From contig NC_061866.1 of NCBI RefSeq assembly GCF_907164915.1, positions 48,725,370 through 48,789,369 of the forward strand: a stretch of DNA of 64,000 nt, written 5' to 3'. Positions 26,586 through 39,976 of the stretch are shown here, piece after piece. The notes beneath the pieces are model-generated. The model was not told the DNA's origin. It saw only the letters and a list, made by a program, of their open reading frames with translations, and made no database searches. The position numbers and the translations under genes are program-made. The first letter of the stretch is position 1. Each line of letters opens with the position of its first letter. This stretch comes from Impatiens glandulifera. Lineage: Eukaryota; Streptophyta; Magnoliopsida; Ericales; Balsaminaceae.

Positions 26586-27345
26586 ATGGCACAAAAAGTT
26601 GTTTTGTTGGACCTAATGGCAAGCCCATTTGGTGCTTTGGTGAGGATTGGCTTCGCAGAGAAAGGTGTGGAATATGAACGAATGGAAGAAGATCTAAGTA
26701 ACAAAAGTACATTGTTATTGGAGATGAATCCGATCCACCAAAAAATTCCGGTTCTTATCCACAACGGAAAACCTATCTGCGAGTCTTCCGTTATTCTAGA
26801 GTACATAGATGAGGTATGGTCCGGAAATTCTCATTTATTCCCATCCGACCCTTATGAACGAGCCCACACTAGGTTTTGGATTGATTACATCGGCCAAAAC
26901 GTAAGTCTATATATCACATGCATGGTTATTACATACTTATAATTAATAGATATGGGGAACAATTTCACTTACATATATAATTATTTTGAAACAGATATAT
27001 AATAAAGCGAGTGCATTTGCATATAAGACTACTTCGGTAGAAATGCAAGAAGCGGCAAAAAAAGAGTTGGTGAAGTGCTATAAGGTGTTGGAAGAGGAGC
27101 TCGGGAACAAACCCTACTTTGGCAGAGAAAGCTTCAATGCAATAGACATCACGCTAATTCCTTTCTACACATGGTTCCATTCATTAGAAAAGTTGGGGCT
27201 AAAGATAAGGGAAGAGTGCCCTAAGATTGTAGAATGGTCCGAGAGGTGCATGAAACGAGAGACTGTTTCCAAGTCTCTTCTTAGCCCTGAAAGCACCTAT
27301 GAGGTCGTGCTCTACTTAAGGAATGAATTATTGTCGGGAAATTAA
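26586..27345 (+). CDS. Tau-class glutathione S-transferase
   Basis: Two exons, 26586-26900 and 26995-27345, encode 221 aa with the standard GSTU intron position. The catalytic serine is S13 (LMASPFGALVR). Glutathione-site motifs NPIHQKIPVLIHNGKP and ESSVILEYIDE are present. The C-terminal domain includes KPYFGRESFNAIDITLIPFY. The protein shares the family architecture with the neighbour at 24257 but differs widely in sequence, so the tandem duplication is old. The second exon is close to the pseudogene at 22096. The 94-bp intron is short. Confidence 0.93.
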
Positions 27346-28069
27346 GTATAAGTTGTTATTGTTGTTGAACTTTGAAGTTGTTTAGTTTCAGTTGATTATA
27401 TTTACATTTGTGATATGTGCTTGTTGATGTGTATTATATATTATACTTTATATACAACATATATGAGCGTATTACGTATTCTAATTATTGAATAAATTAC
27501 ATCTTCAATATTAATATACTTATATTGAAAATTTTGATAATTTTTTTTTAAAAAAATAATAGGACAACGGATTAAGTATTTATGCCGCAAATATATTTAA
27601 CCATTTAATTAATCACACAGAATTTGCCGCCTTACAAGAAACTCAGGACCTTAAGGTGATAATATTTACCCCTTGTTGCCGCTAGGTTAATATTGGGTAT
27701 TATATAATTAGCTAATTTGAGTAGTATTTTCAATGTATTAAAATATTGATTTATAATTTATTTTTTTATGAATTTACCCACATAATTATTTTTTTAAATG
27801 TCCATATATATTAAAAAAAGAAAAAAATATTTTAAACATAAAAAAAAAAAATAAAAGTTTCTTTTGTTAAATAAAAATGAAAAAATTATGATATGAACAA
27901 GTACTTATTTAGATAGAACAAATTAATGTTTGACAAATTAACGCCGTGAGAAGACGGTCGTCGGTTAGAAGTAGGAAGGATCAAGAAAGAAACTTTACCC
28001 CCATCCCATGTCTGCAAATTCAGCAAGAAGGAACTGTTTATTCTCTATCTCCCGCGCTTGATTTCAGCA
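27346..28069. other. Intergenic region and COQ3 leader
   Basis: AT-rich spacer with the GSTU 3' UTR. From about 27940 the composition changes to a GC-richer leader that leads into the COQ3 start. An open frame at 27946-28164 overlaps that leader in another frame and has no family match. Confidence 0.5.
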
Positions 28070-31000
28070 ATGGCTGGATCCTACAGATTGCTCCTCAAAG
28101 ACCATGTTCCGCTTCTATCCAGGAACGGTCGAAATATCCTCACTCGACTGCTCATGAATCCTAGCCCTAATCTTTCTCTTACGCGTTCGTCGCTCACCCC
28201 TAGTGCCACCGTCTTTGGAAGACCCTGTTCAAATGTTGCTAATGCAAAACCATTGGATTTTCCAATATCCCAGAATCCTCCACACCAAAGTCACAAAGTA
28301 AGTGACAATTTGACTTCCACTCCAGTGTCATCTTTAAAGGTTACAGAGCTCGCCAAGTTTTCTGCCATTGCTGAGACGTGGTGGGTATTTTTTTTCTTTT
28401 TTCTATTGTCTGAGGTTTAAATTGGTTGTAGGTTTGTTTTCCCCTGAGCCTATGTTGGGTGTTGATTGGAATACTCAGGAATGACTGGAACAAAGAAAAT
28501 TATATGAAATTTTTAAGTAACATTGGTTTTAGGTGTTCATGTTTTGTGAAAGGATCTTTCATTTTGCAATTTGTGTGATATTGGTATATGTAATTTATTA
28601 TCTTAATAGATATTTAGTAATTAGCAATGATCATGATGAGTCTTACAGTATTAGAAGATTGTGGCATGTGTATACTTTTGACTGGTGAATTTGATATCAA
28701 GTTATTGCATAAATCTGCTTCCTGTGGGATTTGTTCACATTAATTGGTCTTATGAATTTATGCATTTGATCAGGTGGGATGCAGAAGGGCCTTTTAAGCC
28801 ATTGCATGTGATGAATCCTACACGGCTAGCTTTCATCCGTTCCACTCTATGCAGACATTTCAGGTAGCTGGTTCTGCTTTTTTCTCATCTTCTTTCTCTA
28901 ATATCGTTCTGATTTCTTTACCTTTTCTATGTGGGTGATATATTTCTTAGCATGGTCATTAGTTCTTCTTTGTCTAATCCCGTGATATCCCAATTAAGAA
29001 ATATATCTAAGAAAATGCTTTATATTTTTCTGAAACTGTTTATTTTAGTTTTGATTTTATGTTACTGATTCAGCAAGGATCCAAATTCTCCCAAGCCTTT
29101 GGAAGGATTGAAGATAGTGGATGTTGGTTGTGGAGGAGGAATCTTATCAGAGGTAATTGATTTGTAACTTTTATAGTGGTTTAATCTATCATGTACTGAT
29201 GTACAAGGGACAAAGGTACTTGATGCGACTAATCACAATATGATTATTAGAGCTAAGTTCCTTGCTTTTGTTCCACTAGTTTGAGCAAATGTCCTTTCAG
29301 GCATCATAATCTTTAGAAGTTGGGAGAAGAAACTATAACTTTATTAAACTCTTCACAAGTTTCATTAAATTTTAACTGCTTGAGTGGGTTTTGAGTTGAA
29401 AATCACCAGCATATTGATGGGAATGTATAGTGATTCTTGTGATAGTGTATCGGGCTTCTAAATCATATGGTCTAGCCTAGGTTCTTTGTTATCTATATGC
29501 CTTCACCCAAATCCTTGTTTTTTTAAACCAAGGATTTTATAATACAAATTAGGGTTTACATCAAACATCTGGATTGTTCCAATGACCCTTATTCACAATC
29601 ACCTTATTCCGTACGACGTTCTGCAAATTGTTCAGATCCACTTTAATACATATTCACTTCAAATCCTTGTGGAACTGTTGATAGTAATAATACACACAAT
29701 TCACTAGAAGATGCTATCATTCATGGCTATACTTTCTCTTTTCCAGTGTAGTACTTCTCATCATTTGAAGAAACTACATGCAGGAATTGAATGGATCCTG
29801 TACTTTCCTTTTCTTCCATTCATTGTATGACAGATGTATTTTTATGATTTTAGTCATTCAAGTATATAAAACAAATTGGTTTTAATGACTTTTTGGTATA
29901 TAGTAAATTATACAAGCAAGTTACAAATATTACCGCACCTGCCTTATATCTTATCATTTTCAGTATCTAAGATAGGTTCTCATACTTTTGACGCCTGCTG
30001 GAACTTTATTTGTCTGTTGAACATTGAACCCAAGAATAAATTATTTGTTTGTTCTTTGCACACAGGCAGTTATGTCTGAGATATTTTATTGTGAGTGATG
30101 TGTATGCTCTTTATATTTTGTTTCACTTATTCAGCCTTTGGCTAGGATGGGAGCAACTGTAACAGCCATTGATGCCGTGGAGAAGAACATCATTATTGCA
30201 CGCCTTCATGCGGTACAGTTAGCTATATAATAATAAGTACATGAAAAGATCTGTAGCTGACTGAAGTCTGAATAATTGCTTGAATTATAATTCCATCAAT
30301 TTGGTAGTGATACCATCAAGATCATGGAGGGTTTGCTTAACCGTATTTGGATTGAAAAACCAAGTCTCATATGTTGTTTGTCTAAGAACATTTTGCTCCC
30401 CTTGTGTCCACCAAAGAAAGAAGATGAAGAATCATAAACCCCATTTGGAACAGTTTTTTTTTTTTTTAATTTTGGAGCCCGATACAAAAATATAAATATG
30501 ACTAAGTTTAGTTTTCAAATGTTTCTGTAGATCCAGATAAAGAAATAAAAAAGTGTTTCTAAGGCCATTATGTCACAACCAGATTCTTTATATCTTTGTT
30601 GCCCCAGATATCTAGATTCCGATGATGTTTTACCTAGCAATTAACAGGAGTTCATTCATCTAGCATCCTGATTTTTCACATTCTACTAGTGGTTGATAAT
30701 ATTAGTCTTACATCACTGCTCCAGTAAATTTGATTTAGTCCATCACCTGTTAATGTCAAATCAAATTCTAGACAAGAACATTTTCTACTTGCCGTGATTT
30801 GTTAGGAGACGAAACTCATGATGGTGCAAGGCATCTAAATCTACAGCATGAGCATGTTTTGAATTCACAGCAATTTTTGTCGTCTATTGTTCCCGAGATA
30901 TATAAACTCTTATTCGTTTAATGCTTCTCATAGCTGTTCATAACAAAAATGTGGAACATTGCAGGATTTGGACCCGGTAACTTCTGCAATTGAATATCAA

Positions 31001-31929
31001 TGCACAACTGCAGGTATGCACCTTTTTGTCTTCAGATTCTTGTTAAGCCATTTTTTTGCTCTTTTCTGATTTTATTTTTAGTGAAGGGGGTGAGATTTAT
31101 AAGTTATAAACATGGTTTTGTAACTGCAGAAAATTGTTTGCTTTCTTATTGGAAAACCATGATGTTTATTATACCTAGTTATCTCTTGTCTTGTGTTGGG
31201 CTACTTTCTTGCTTAGTATAAGACAATGATATGATGTAATTATTCATTAAATTTCAACTGGATCTGCATACAGAGAAACTGGTTGAGGAACAGAGGAAGT
31301 TCGATGTTGTGGTTTCTTTAGAGGTATGCCATGTTTGCGTTTGTCTTGATCACCGAATTTCGTCATTATTATTGTAATTGTATTTGTCTTCATCTCTTAC
31401 TAGGTAATTGAGCATGTTTCAGATCCTGCACAATTCTGTCAATCACTGGCATCATTAACTGTTCCTGGAGGAGCAACCTTAATCTCAACTATAAATCGTT
31501 CAATGAGAGCCTATGCAACCGCAATTGTTGCTGCTGAATATGTCCTTCAATGGGTAATCTATAATAGATGGTTTAGGGTGGAAAGCAATTTAGTTTATTT
31601 GTGTTTGCATAATTTGTGATAATACATTATTATTACAGCTTCCTAAAGGTACACATCAATGGTCAAGTTTTCTTACTCCTGAAGAACTCGTCCTTATCCT
31701 TCAACGTTCTTCTATATCTGTGAGTTTCAATTGTTTTCATGTTTTGGTTTTTGTCGGTTGGGAGGATTTGTTTTTCACCATGCTTTATATGTCTGTTTAG
31801 ATTCAAGAGATGGCTGGGTTTTTGTACAACCCCCTGACTGGTCGATGGTATCTTTCTGACGATATCGGTGTCAATTTCATTGCTTATGGAACAAAAAATC
31901 ATGAAGAAATAGTGGAGTCAACAATATAG
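28070..31929 (+). CDS. COQ3: Ubiquinone biosynthesis O-methyltransferase, mitochondrial
   Basis: COQ3 performs the two O-methylations of the quinone ring in ubiquinone synthesis, using S-adenosylmethionine, at the inner mitochondrial membrane. The exons are 28070-28380, 28774-28863, 29074-29152, 30135-30212, 30965-31013, 31274-31323, 31404-31553, 31639-31719 and 31801-31929. They total 1017 nt (338 aa), all GT-AG and in frame. I chose ATG 28070, since the upstream part of the frame lacks an ATG. Residues 1 to about 80 are Arg/Ser-rich, like a mitochondrial presequence. SAM motif I is [19 protein letters not shown], followed by the acidic [17 protein letters not shown] and the later [10 protein letters not shown] and [13 protein letters not shown] motifs match the family. 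Confidence 0.95.
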
Positions 31930-32143
31930 ATGAATCCAATGAAGAGCTGTATCAAAGAAGAAATTAGAAAGTTAGTTAAAGAGCTGAATGATTCAAGTTG
32001 TTCTTCTGACTGTCTGTATTTGTTATACTGTTAATTAATATTAATTCTTAGTTTTTGATTTCTTAAAATAAGTTCTCATGAAATGATTTTTATTTAATCT
32101 GTCTTATTCTTATTTAATACCCATGCATTTTATTTATTTAATT

Positions 32144-32178
<35 letters not shown>

Positions 32179-33538
32179 AAAAAACTTATATATTTTTGTT
32201 TACTGGTTTCTTTCTCTATATTTATTATAATTATCAAATTATTATTAAATATTTTGTTAGGGATAATTTTTGGGAGTTAAATATTTCATCTAAGATTTTG
32301 TTTTTAGATGAAACGTTATTCACGGTGAAATATTTACGAATGATATGTGCATTAAAAAAAATTGTATTATGGATAATAATTGTTGTATGTGTCGTGAGGA
32401 GATTAAATTGGTATCTAGCATATGTAGTCATTTCCTTTGTGGAGTATTATTAGATGATGTCCGAGTCTTTGGATAGTTGTTGCGAAATTTGAATTGAAGC
32501 GACATATTTAAATTATCAATCTTCAGTGGTGAACTATCTGATTGGAGATAAATCGTCGATTTTTTAATAATTGTAGTCGTCCGATGCTTATCATTTATAA
32601 TGTTATTATTACCACGTTTTCTAATGTTCATTTCGAAAATTCATTAGAGTTTATCGCGGAGTTAATCGTTTTTTTGAGTATTTACTAGTTAAACATTATT
32701 TGTCATTTTAATTTTAATATACATGAATCATTCAAAAAAAAGTTAATAAATAATTTTTAAATATAAATATATAAATTATTTATTTTAAATTATATATACC
32801 TGAAATTTTAAAATTATATATATATATTAATTAAATGGAACTAATAATAAATATAACAATATAATTAATAAAAGATTAAGTTAATTTCAAACTAAAATTT
32901 GGAATTATATTTAACTCAAAATATATATAAAAAAATAAAAATATAATAACTGTTTATTTATTTCATCATCAATCTATACTTTCTTCATGTTCCCTAGAAA
33001 AGTACAAGTTATCATATATAATTTATAAAAGATATATAATTAACATAAATAATAATATACCATTCCATCTGTTACATAATAAATACTTTAATTAAAAATT
33101 AAATGTATTTTATAAATAAATCAACTAATCACAAAAATAATGGTATAGTAAATCATTAGACTCATGTCTCAATAATTTATAACAATAAATAAAGTAATGA
33201 TTTGAATTCAGAATTTGAATTAATTTAATAAAAAAAATTAATGACACTGAGAATGATTTATATTTGAGTTAAATAATTAAACCACTTAAAAAGGGAAGCC
33301 CTAAAGTCAGTTGACTCCAGTTTTGGCTGTCGGCCGAACGGATTGTTTTTTTTTTAAGAAAATAAAATTTCACTATAAAAACGGCATTTCCCCCATTTCA
33401 AATCTAAAAACATTTCAAACTAGCCGTTACCCTTTGGCTGTCACAAACAGTAGTAGACGCTCCCCTTTCTTTTTTGCCATCGATTCAACAATCTCTCTCT
33501 TCTGAAACTCCGATCAGCGACGACGCCATAGAAAGAAG
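31930..33538. other. Intergenic DNA
   Basis: It contains the COQ3 3' UTR and an (AT)n microsatellite at about 32147-32175. A frame of 85 codons at 32196-32453 starts at a non-ATG codon, has no recognisable domain, and is mirrored by an antisense frame; I do not call it. The last 200 bp, which become richer in GC, are the likely promoter and leader of the next gene. Confidence 0.5.
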
Positions 33539-36500
33539 ATGTTTACAGAGGGTTTAGACGAAAGGTCTATAAGCTGGATCAAACAGGTACATGAACGACT
33601 ATATTTTATCATCTTTATTCATGAGTACATTTCAAAGTTTATTCAATCTTGATGAACCCAATCGAATATCATTTCTCAATGTAGGGACCAAATGGAGAAC
33701 AAGCATCCGTAATCCGATCACCATTATCCGAGAAAATGAGTCCAATTCCGAGATCCCCTCTTAGTGGTGGCTATGGAGGTAGCAATTACACGTCTTCTCC
33801 TGTTTTGCCTCCTCTAAAGTTCCATTCTGGTCTTCTTGATCCTCGCAACATAGTGCCTCTAAATCTAGACCGATACGGAGATGAAAGCGATGAGGACTCC
33901 TTAGATGATGAGAGCGTGGCTTCTGTCCCGGATAATTTCAGTGGGAACTACTCCGAAGATGATTGTTTGAGATTCAGCGATTCCAATTATCAGGAACAAC
34001 AGCCAGCTGAAGATTTCTACAAGAAAGAAATCCTAAGAGGGCCAGACGTGTCTTGTTTGAATAGAGGGCCGTTGAAGGGTGATCTTAAAATCGAAGTTCC
34101 CGAAAATTACAGAAGATTTACAACAGATGGCGGATTGGGTTTTGGGAAATTTCAAGGACAAAACAGAGAAACCGCTACAAGCTGTCGGCTTCCCAGAATA
34201 ATTCTTCTGAATACCAATGTAATATAATCTTAACTCTTCAATTCTTAACATAGAAGAAACCAACAACATAACATTCGAGTGACAATTGCAGGAAACTCCA
34301 AAAGCTAATTATAGAACAGTTGTGGACATGGGAACTCCTAGCGCACCTCCAGCTGCAGTTGAATCAGAAAATGTTTCTGATGATTTCCCAAGCTCGGAAA
34401 GAGTAACAGTAGAAGACAATCCAGACATACAAAAAGAAACAGGAGATGGTATATATGTGAATAACAATCATTCTTCTAATTGGCAATCACAATCCTCAAA
34501 AGAAGATGATCATCTTGGTGTGAGGTACATACAATGATACAATGATACAGTGACAACTTTGAATTAGCTTTCGTTTTAAATATCCCCAATTTGCTTAAAT
34601 TTTAACCTCTTGTATAGGATGGAACAAGAAGCTGTTACTGCAGATACCCAACCGCCTGAATTATATACTTCACCCTATTATAATACTAGGTACAGTATAA
34701 TGTTTCTGACCATGTTAGAAAACATTAATGCATCTGTTATTGATGTTCGAAAAACTTTCATTTTTTGTTCTAGCAGTGGCCAGAATGCTTGGCAAACATT
34801 AATTGCTTATGATGGGTGCGTCCGGTTATGTCTGAATGCGTGGGCAAGAGGCTGCACGGAGGCACCTGAATTTCTTCGCGATGAATGTTTGGTTCTGAGA
34901 AGTGCTTTTGGGTATTACTAGTAATAATGGTTTTAAATTTCTACTCTAAATTTAGTGCAATTGCTTTATTTTAAGATCTTGTTTTAGGCTACACAAATTC
35001 TTGTTGCAACCTCGAGGCCTGCAACCGATTGAAAAGACTGGAATTGAGAGAGTGGAACAAGTATGCTCTCAAAAAGTAAAGAAGGTGGTTGGAAAAATGA
35101 GAGTGGAAGGTATTTCAACTTCTTATGGATCTGTTTGATCATTTTTAATGTAAATTGAGATTTTTATGGTGAAAATTTATTGATGTGGCAGTAAGGAAGC
35201 TAAGGCTGGTACCTAGGAGGAGTCTTAAGAGCACATATTCGCAGAGAAGTGCAATTTATTTGAAAGTAGGAGCCCAGTATGTGAAACATGTTTCATCCAT
35301 TGTGAAAACCGGTATCAATTCCCTAGGAATTGTCTCGTATTCCCCATCTGAAGGTTAGTTCGTTGTACAACTTTAGTTAGACAGTCAGATAATCATACAT
35401 GATAATTTGAAATAAACTCTTTGATTGATTCTTGCATTGCAGAGAAATTCTCATGCCTATTTCATCTGAAGAGTTCTACAGAAGAAACTGAGCTAGAATC
35501 AGGTTCTGCTATTAGTTTGCGTGCTGGAACTGGCGATTACTATGATTTGTAAGTTGTCAGTTTCATATTTTTAAAGATAGCCAATGGAGGATTGATGAGT
35601 AAGATTTTCAAACTTTTGTGTGTGTAATTTCAGTTTCCCACAAAGCCAAGGTGATGCCCTTCTACTAGAAGTTTACGACAGCAAGAAAGTTATTCAGGGA
35701 AGAGCTTTTATTCCAGTTTCATCCTTATCCGACAACTCAGTATGTTCCATCCGCATGATCTCTTCCATTTTCTTCATTGTGTTGATTAAGATCCATTGTT
35801 GACAATAAATAGCTAAAATATATGTAGAATGACAAAACTCAGTGGTGGCCTATTTATCACGACGACCATGAATGTGTTGGGAAGATCCAGCTCTCCATTG
35901 GTATTGCAATTACATCTGACGAGACTTCTCAGATCAAGGTTTGAATCAAAAAATTATTTCTCAGGAATTCACAATAATATTTGCATCATTTATTAAATTG
36001 ATGGTGTTTTGTATTCACAGAGTGCACCTATTGTGGAAACTCTTGCATATGATCTCCTCTTGGAGGCTGCCATGCGTGCTCTAAAGTTTCATTCGAGAAA
36101 CTTGAGGCTTGATGGAGTATGGAAATGGCTTCTAACTGAGTTTTCTGATTATTATGGAGTCTCGGATTCATACGCGCAGTTAAGGTAAATAAAATCAAGC
36201 CATAACTGTCAGCAAAATAACTCCAAGCTTTTAATTCCTTCTTTTATTACTACTACACACAGATATCTTTCATATGTTATGAATGTGGCAACTCCAACAA
36301 AAGACTGCTTGGAGATTGTGTATGAGCTACTTGTGCCGGTTATTGAAGCAAGGAGCAGAAAGAACTTAACCAGACAAGAGGTAAGTTTTTTGTTTTCCTT
36401 AGCCCAAACTTAACCAAAAAATAAGGGATCTGGCTGAAATTTGACTTTTTTTTTTTCCTTCTTCTGCAGAAAAGCATATTATTGGGTTGTGAAACACAAA

Positions 36501-38846
36501 TTGACAGTCTACTGGCAACTGTGTTTGAGAACTACAAATCACTTGATGAAAACTCTCCGACGGGTTTGGTTGATATATTTGCTCCAATACCCGAAGTTGC
36601 CGCACCAGCTCTCACGCCTGCTGTTCAAATATACACGCTTCTTCATGATATATTAGCTCAAGATGTACAAACATCGTTGAGAAATTACTTAGAGGTGATT
36701 GATATTAACTCGTGTTTGTTAGCATTTAAGATATGGAAGATGAAAGAAATGTTTTTTTCTTAACTAACTATGTTGTGCTTTCTTGATTTCTTACAGAGAG
36801 CGGCAGCAAAGACATGCAGGAAACACATGGTGGAGACAGATGAGTTTGTGTCGTCGAGCAACACAGAAGGCTTTTTCATGGATCCTATTACAATCTCTAC
36901 AGCATATTTAAAGATGAAAAACCTTTGTATTAACATAAGTAATGAGATTCGGGCTGATATTAAGATTCACAATGAGCATGTCCTCCCAAGGTAGTTAAAA
37001 CATTGATCATTTCTTAACTGGTTAAAACTGTATTCTGATTTTGTATATCTTCTTCAACATTTCAGTTCAATTGACTTATCAAACATAACTGCTTCCGTTT
37101 ATGGAAATGAATTGTTTAAGAGGCTTAAAGCCTTTCTCTCCACCTGGCCTCCGTCGGGTCCTATGGCTCATGTAAATGAACTTCTGGTGGCAACAGCTGA
37201 CTTTGAGAGGAAACTCGAGGCTTGGAATATCAGGTAACAAAAAGAATGTTACTTTTGTTTGAGATCCCAAATGGATATTTTTTTACTAATATGCTTTTTC
37301 TGTTGAGATCATTCAGCCCGGCACAATGTGGTGTGGATTCAAGGAATGTTTACCATAATTACATAATGGTATGGGTACAGGATATGCAACTTCATTTACT
37401 TGATCTATGCAAGGCAGAAAAGGTAATAATCTGTGATAAAATTTTGCCATATGAGAGCAAACAAGGTAAATTGGTTGTGATACTGAACTTTGTGATGCAG
37501 GTACCATGGTCAGGGGTAACCACAAATTACTCTACTTCACCATTTGCGGAGGAAATGTATGACAAAATCAAAGAAATTCTTAGCCCATATGAAGTGGTGA
37601 TGAACAGATGGCCTCAATATTCGTTGGTTCTTGAAAATGTAAGTGTTAAAATAACATTGAAAAACATTTACTCTGTTCGATTCTTAAATTGCTAATCAAA
37701 CTCTGTTTTGATCCAACAAGGCTGTGGCAAATATAGAAAGAGCAATTATTAAAGCTTTGGAAAAGCAGTACACTGATATACTGACTCCGCTGAAAGATAG
37801 CATCCCCAAGAAGCTCGGTATGCAAGTACAGAAATTTACAAGAAGACAATCTATTGTCCTCTACTCCGTTCCTAATCAAGTGAGTGCAAAACAAAAACAA
37901 GCTAAAGATGCGATGAACCATAATTTGTATACCTATTTTTATGGTTTTTGTTGTTTGATGTAATTGACAGCTGGGGATTTTTATGAACACGATAAAAAGG
38001 GTTCTTGATGTTCTTCATTGCAAAATTGAGGATATTTTGCGAGCTTGGGCATCATATCTACCTGTAAATGGAGACAAGAAGCAGCTGTTTGGGGAGCAGA
38101 TGAATGGAATAACAGTTTTGTTAAGAACTAAATATAAGAATTATATGCAAGCAACAGTTGTAAAGCTCATCAACAATGTAAGTTTCTTTGTACAATTATG
38201 ATCATATCAGTTAAAATCACTTTCTTTATTTTTTTCTGAAAATGTAAACAATTCACAGTTGCAAGATAATAAGAATACACGTCTAAAGAAGATTCTGGAG
38301 GAAACAAAAGAATCTGATGGGGAGGCGGAGCTTCGAGAAAGAATGCAAATGCTTACATTACAACTCATAGATTCAATTTCCAATTTACATGAAGTCTTTA
38401 CAAGTAGGATATTCATCGCAACATGTAGAGGGTTTTGGGACAGGATGGGCCAGGTAAGAACTAATAAGAAAATGCATAATAAAAAACTTCATTTGCTGCT
38501 GCATCTTATTATTATTGTTCTTATTGTGTTTCTTTTGTTCCTCACTAGATTGTGTTGAAATTCTTGGTGGGAAGGAAGGAAAACAGAGTGTGGTACAATG
38601 GCTCTTATTATGCTCTTGGGGTAAGCCATTATTTGAACACTAAATCATCCTATAGCCAGCCATATATATGTACAAAAGAAGTTAATTATTTGTTTGCAGA
38701 TTTTGGATGACACTTTTGCTTCTCAAATGCAACGATTGCAAGGAAACGCTCTTCAAGAAAAGGATCTCGAACCGCCTCGTTCAATAGTCGAAGCCCGGTC
38801 TATACTTTGCCGGGACACGACTAACACAACCGATGCATATTTCTGA
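33539..38846 (+). CDS. DUF810 / Munc13-like (MUN domain) protein
   Basis: The gene has 22 exons: 33539-33586, 33685-34218, 34292-34524, 34618-34689, 34774-34911, 34988-35109, 35192-35353, 35443-35548, 35634-35739, 35828-35938, 36021-36184, 36263-36380, 36470-36694, 36797-36990, 37066-37233, 37317-37422, 37501-37638, 37721-37879, 37971-38177, 38259-38453, 38549-38620 and 38700-38846. It encodes 1174 aa with all frames continuous. Residues 1 to about 260 are Ser/Pro/acid-rich and probably disordered. About 385-525 looks like a C2-type domain (GDALLLEVYDSKK, WWPIYHDD). From about 545 it matches plant DUF810 proteins distantly related to PATROL1, which act in vesicle tethering. Motifs include RKHMVETDEFV, ILPSSID-like HVLPSSID, HNYIMVWVQDMQL, KVPWSGVTTN, and near the end GSYYALGILDDTFASQMQRL. 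Its molecular role is not established by sequence. Confidence 0.88.
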
Positions 38847-39976
38847 CAATATCATTCATCTTGATTTCATGCTCCTATGCATATGGTTTGTTTATATTCA
38901 AATTTACAAACATTTGTGATCTGAGAGCTCTTAATTGCTCTTATTTTTAATTCTTTATGTACACATACATTCTTTTTTTCATATCAATAAAAGAGGTCAT
39001 AATTGCTTTTATTTTCCATAATAAGGAAAAAAGGGTCTTGATTGGTAGTTTCTAACCCATATTACCATTTTCTTTGAATTCTGAATAATGTTTGAATTCT
39101 TTCAAAATAGGTTCTGAATTATAATTTTACTAATTTTAATTCCGATAAGTAAATAATCTTTCTGCAGCTAGGAACAAGATGTCGTTAGCCTCCTTGCTAT
39201 AATGTCCTCGACGCTAGGATTTCAACACTTTTTTATTTTACCATATTCTCTGAACGCAGGACGATCATTTTTTAGGCCTCTTCTAATTCTAAGATTATCA
39301 TATTAAAAAAAATGTTATGTTCGCTAATTCAAGACTAGTCTCAAATCTAAATCAGATATTTCACATCCAAATAAGATAAAAAAAAAAATTGAATTGTAAT
39401 TTAATGTTTATTGTGAATTTGGAAATAGAATTCCCAAAACCAATTCCAGTCATTGGACCCTTAACTATTCACATAACAACCCAATTTGAAAATTACTTTT
39501 TTTTCTTCTAAATCTAGATCCAAGACATAGAAACCACCAATTAAGACTAAATTACTTTCCAAATATGAAAGTTTTCAAATGAGGAAGATATATACAACAA
39601 CTTGAGAACATTAATCAAAGAAAATTATGTATTAACTTAAAAATGCAATGAGATGAGGGTTACATACAGTGTGAAGTTGGTTGACTTGATGTAATAATGC
39701 CAGAATCAGACCAAAATGTACACAGATGGTATATATAACCAACCAGGTTTATGAGCTTTTCAAACTCCACATATACATACTACTACAGACATAGAATGAG
39801 CCCATTTGAGGAGGAGGTTAATGAAAAGCACCTCAAGACAAGACCCATCAAACTTTGCCAAAACTCACAGATAAATATTTCTGCTCTAACTCTCTCTATA
39901 TATACCTTGCTTTCTGGAATTTTTTATTCCAGAATCTTCTATAATCCCGAAGATAACGTGATTTCAGACTCTTTTT
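38847..39976. other. Convergent intergenic region
   Basis: 3' flanks of two convergent genes. It is AT-rich with no repeat family recognised. The small open frame at 39751-39987 overlaps the 3' UTR of the minus-strand gene and is probably chance. Confidence 0.5.

Noticed and set aside
32196..32453. 85-codon hydrophobic frame after COQ3
   Set aside because: It begins at a non-ATG codon, is mirrored by an antisense frame, and lies in AT-rich repeat-like DNA.
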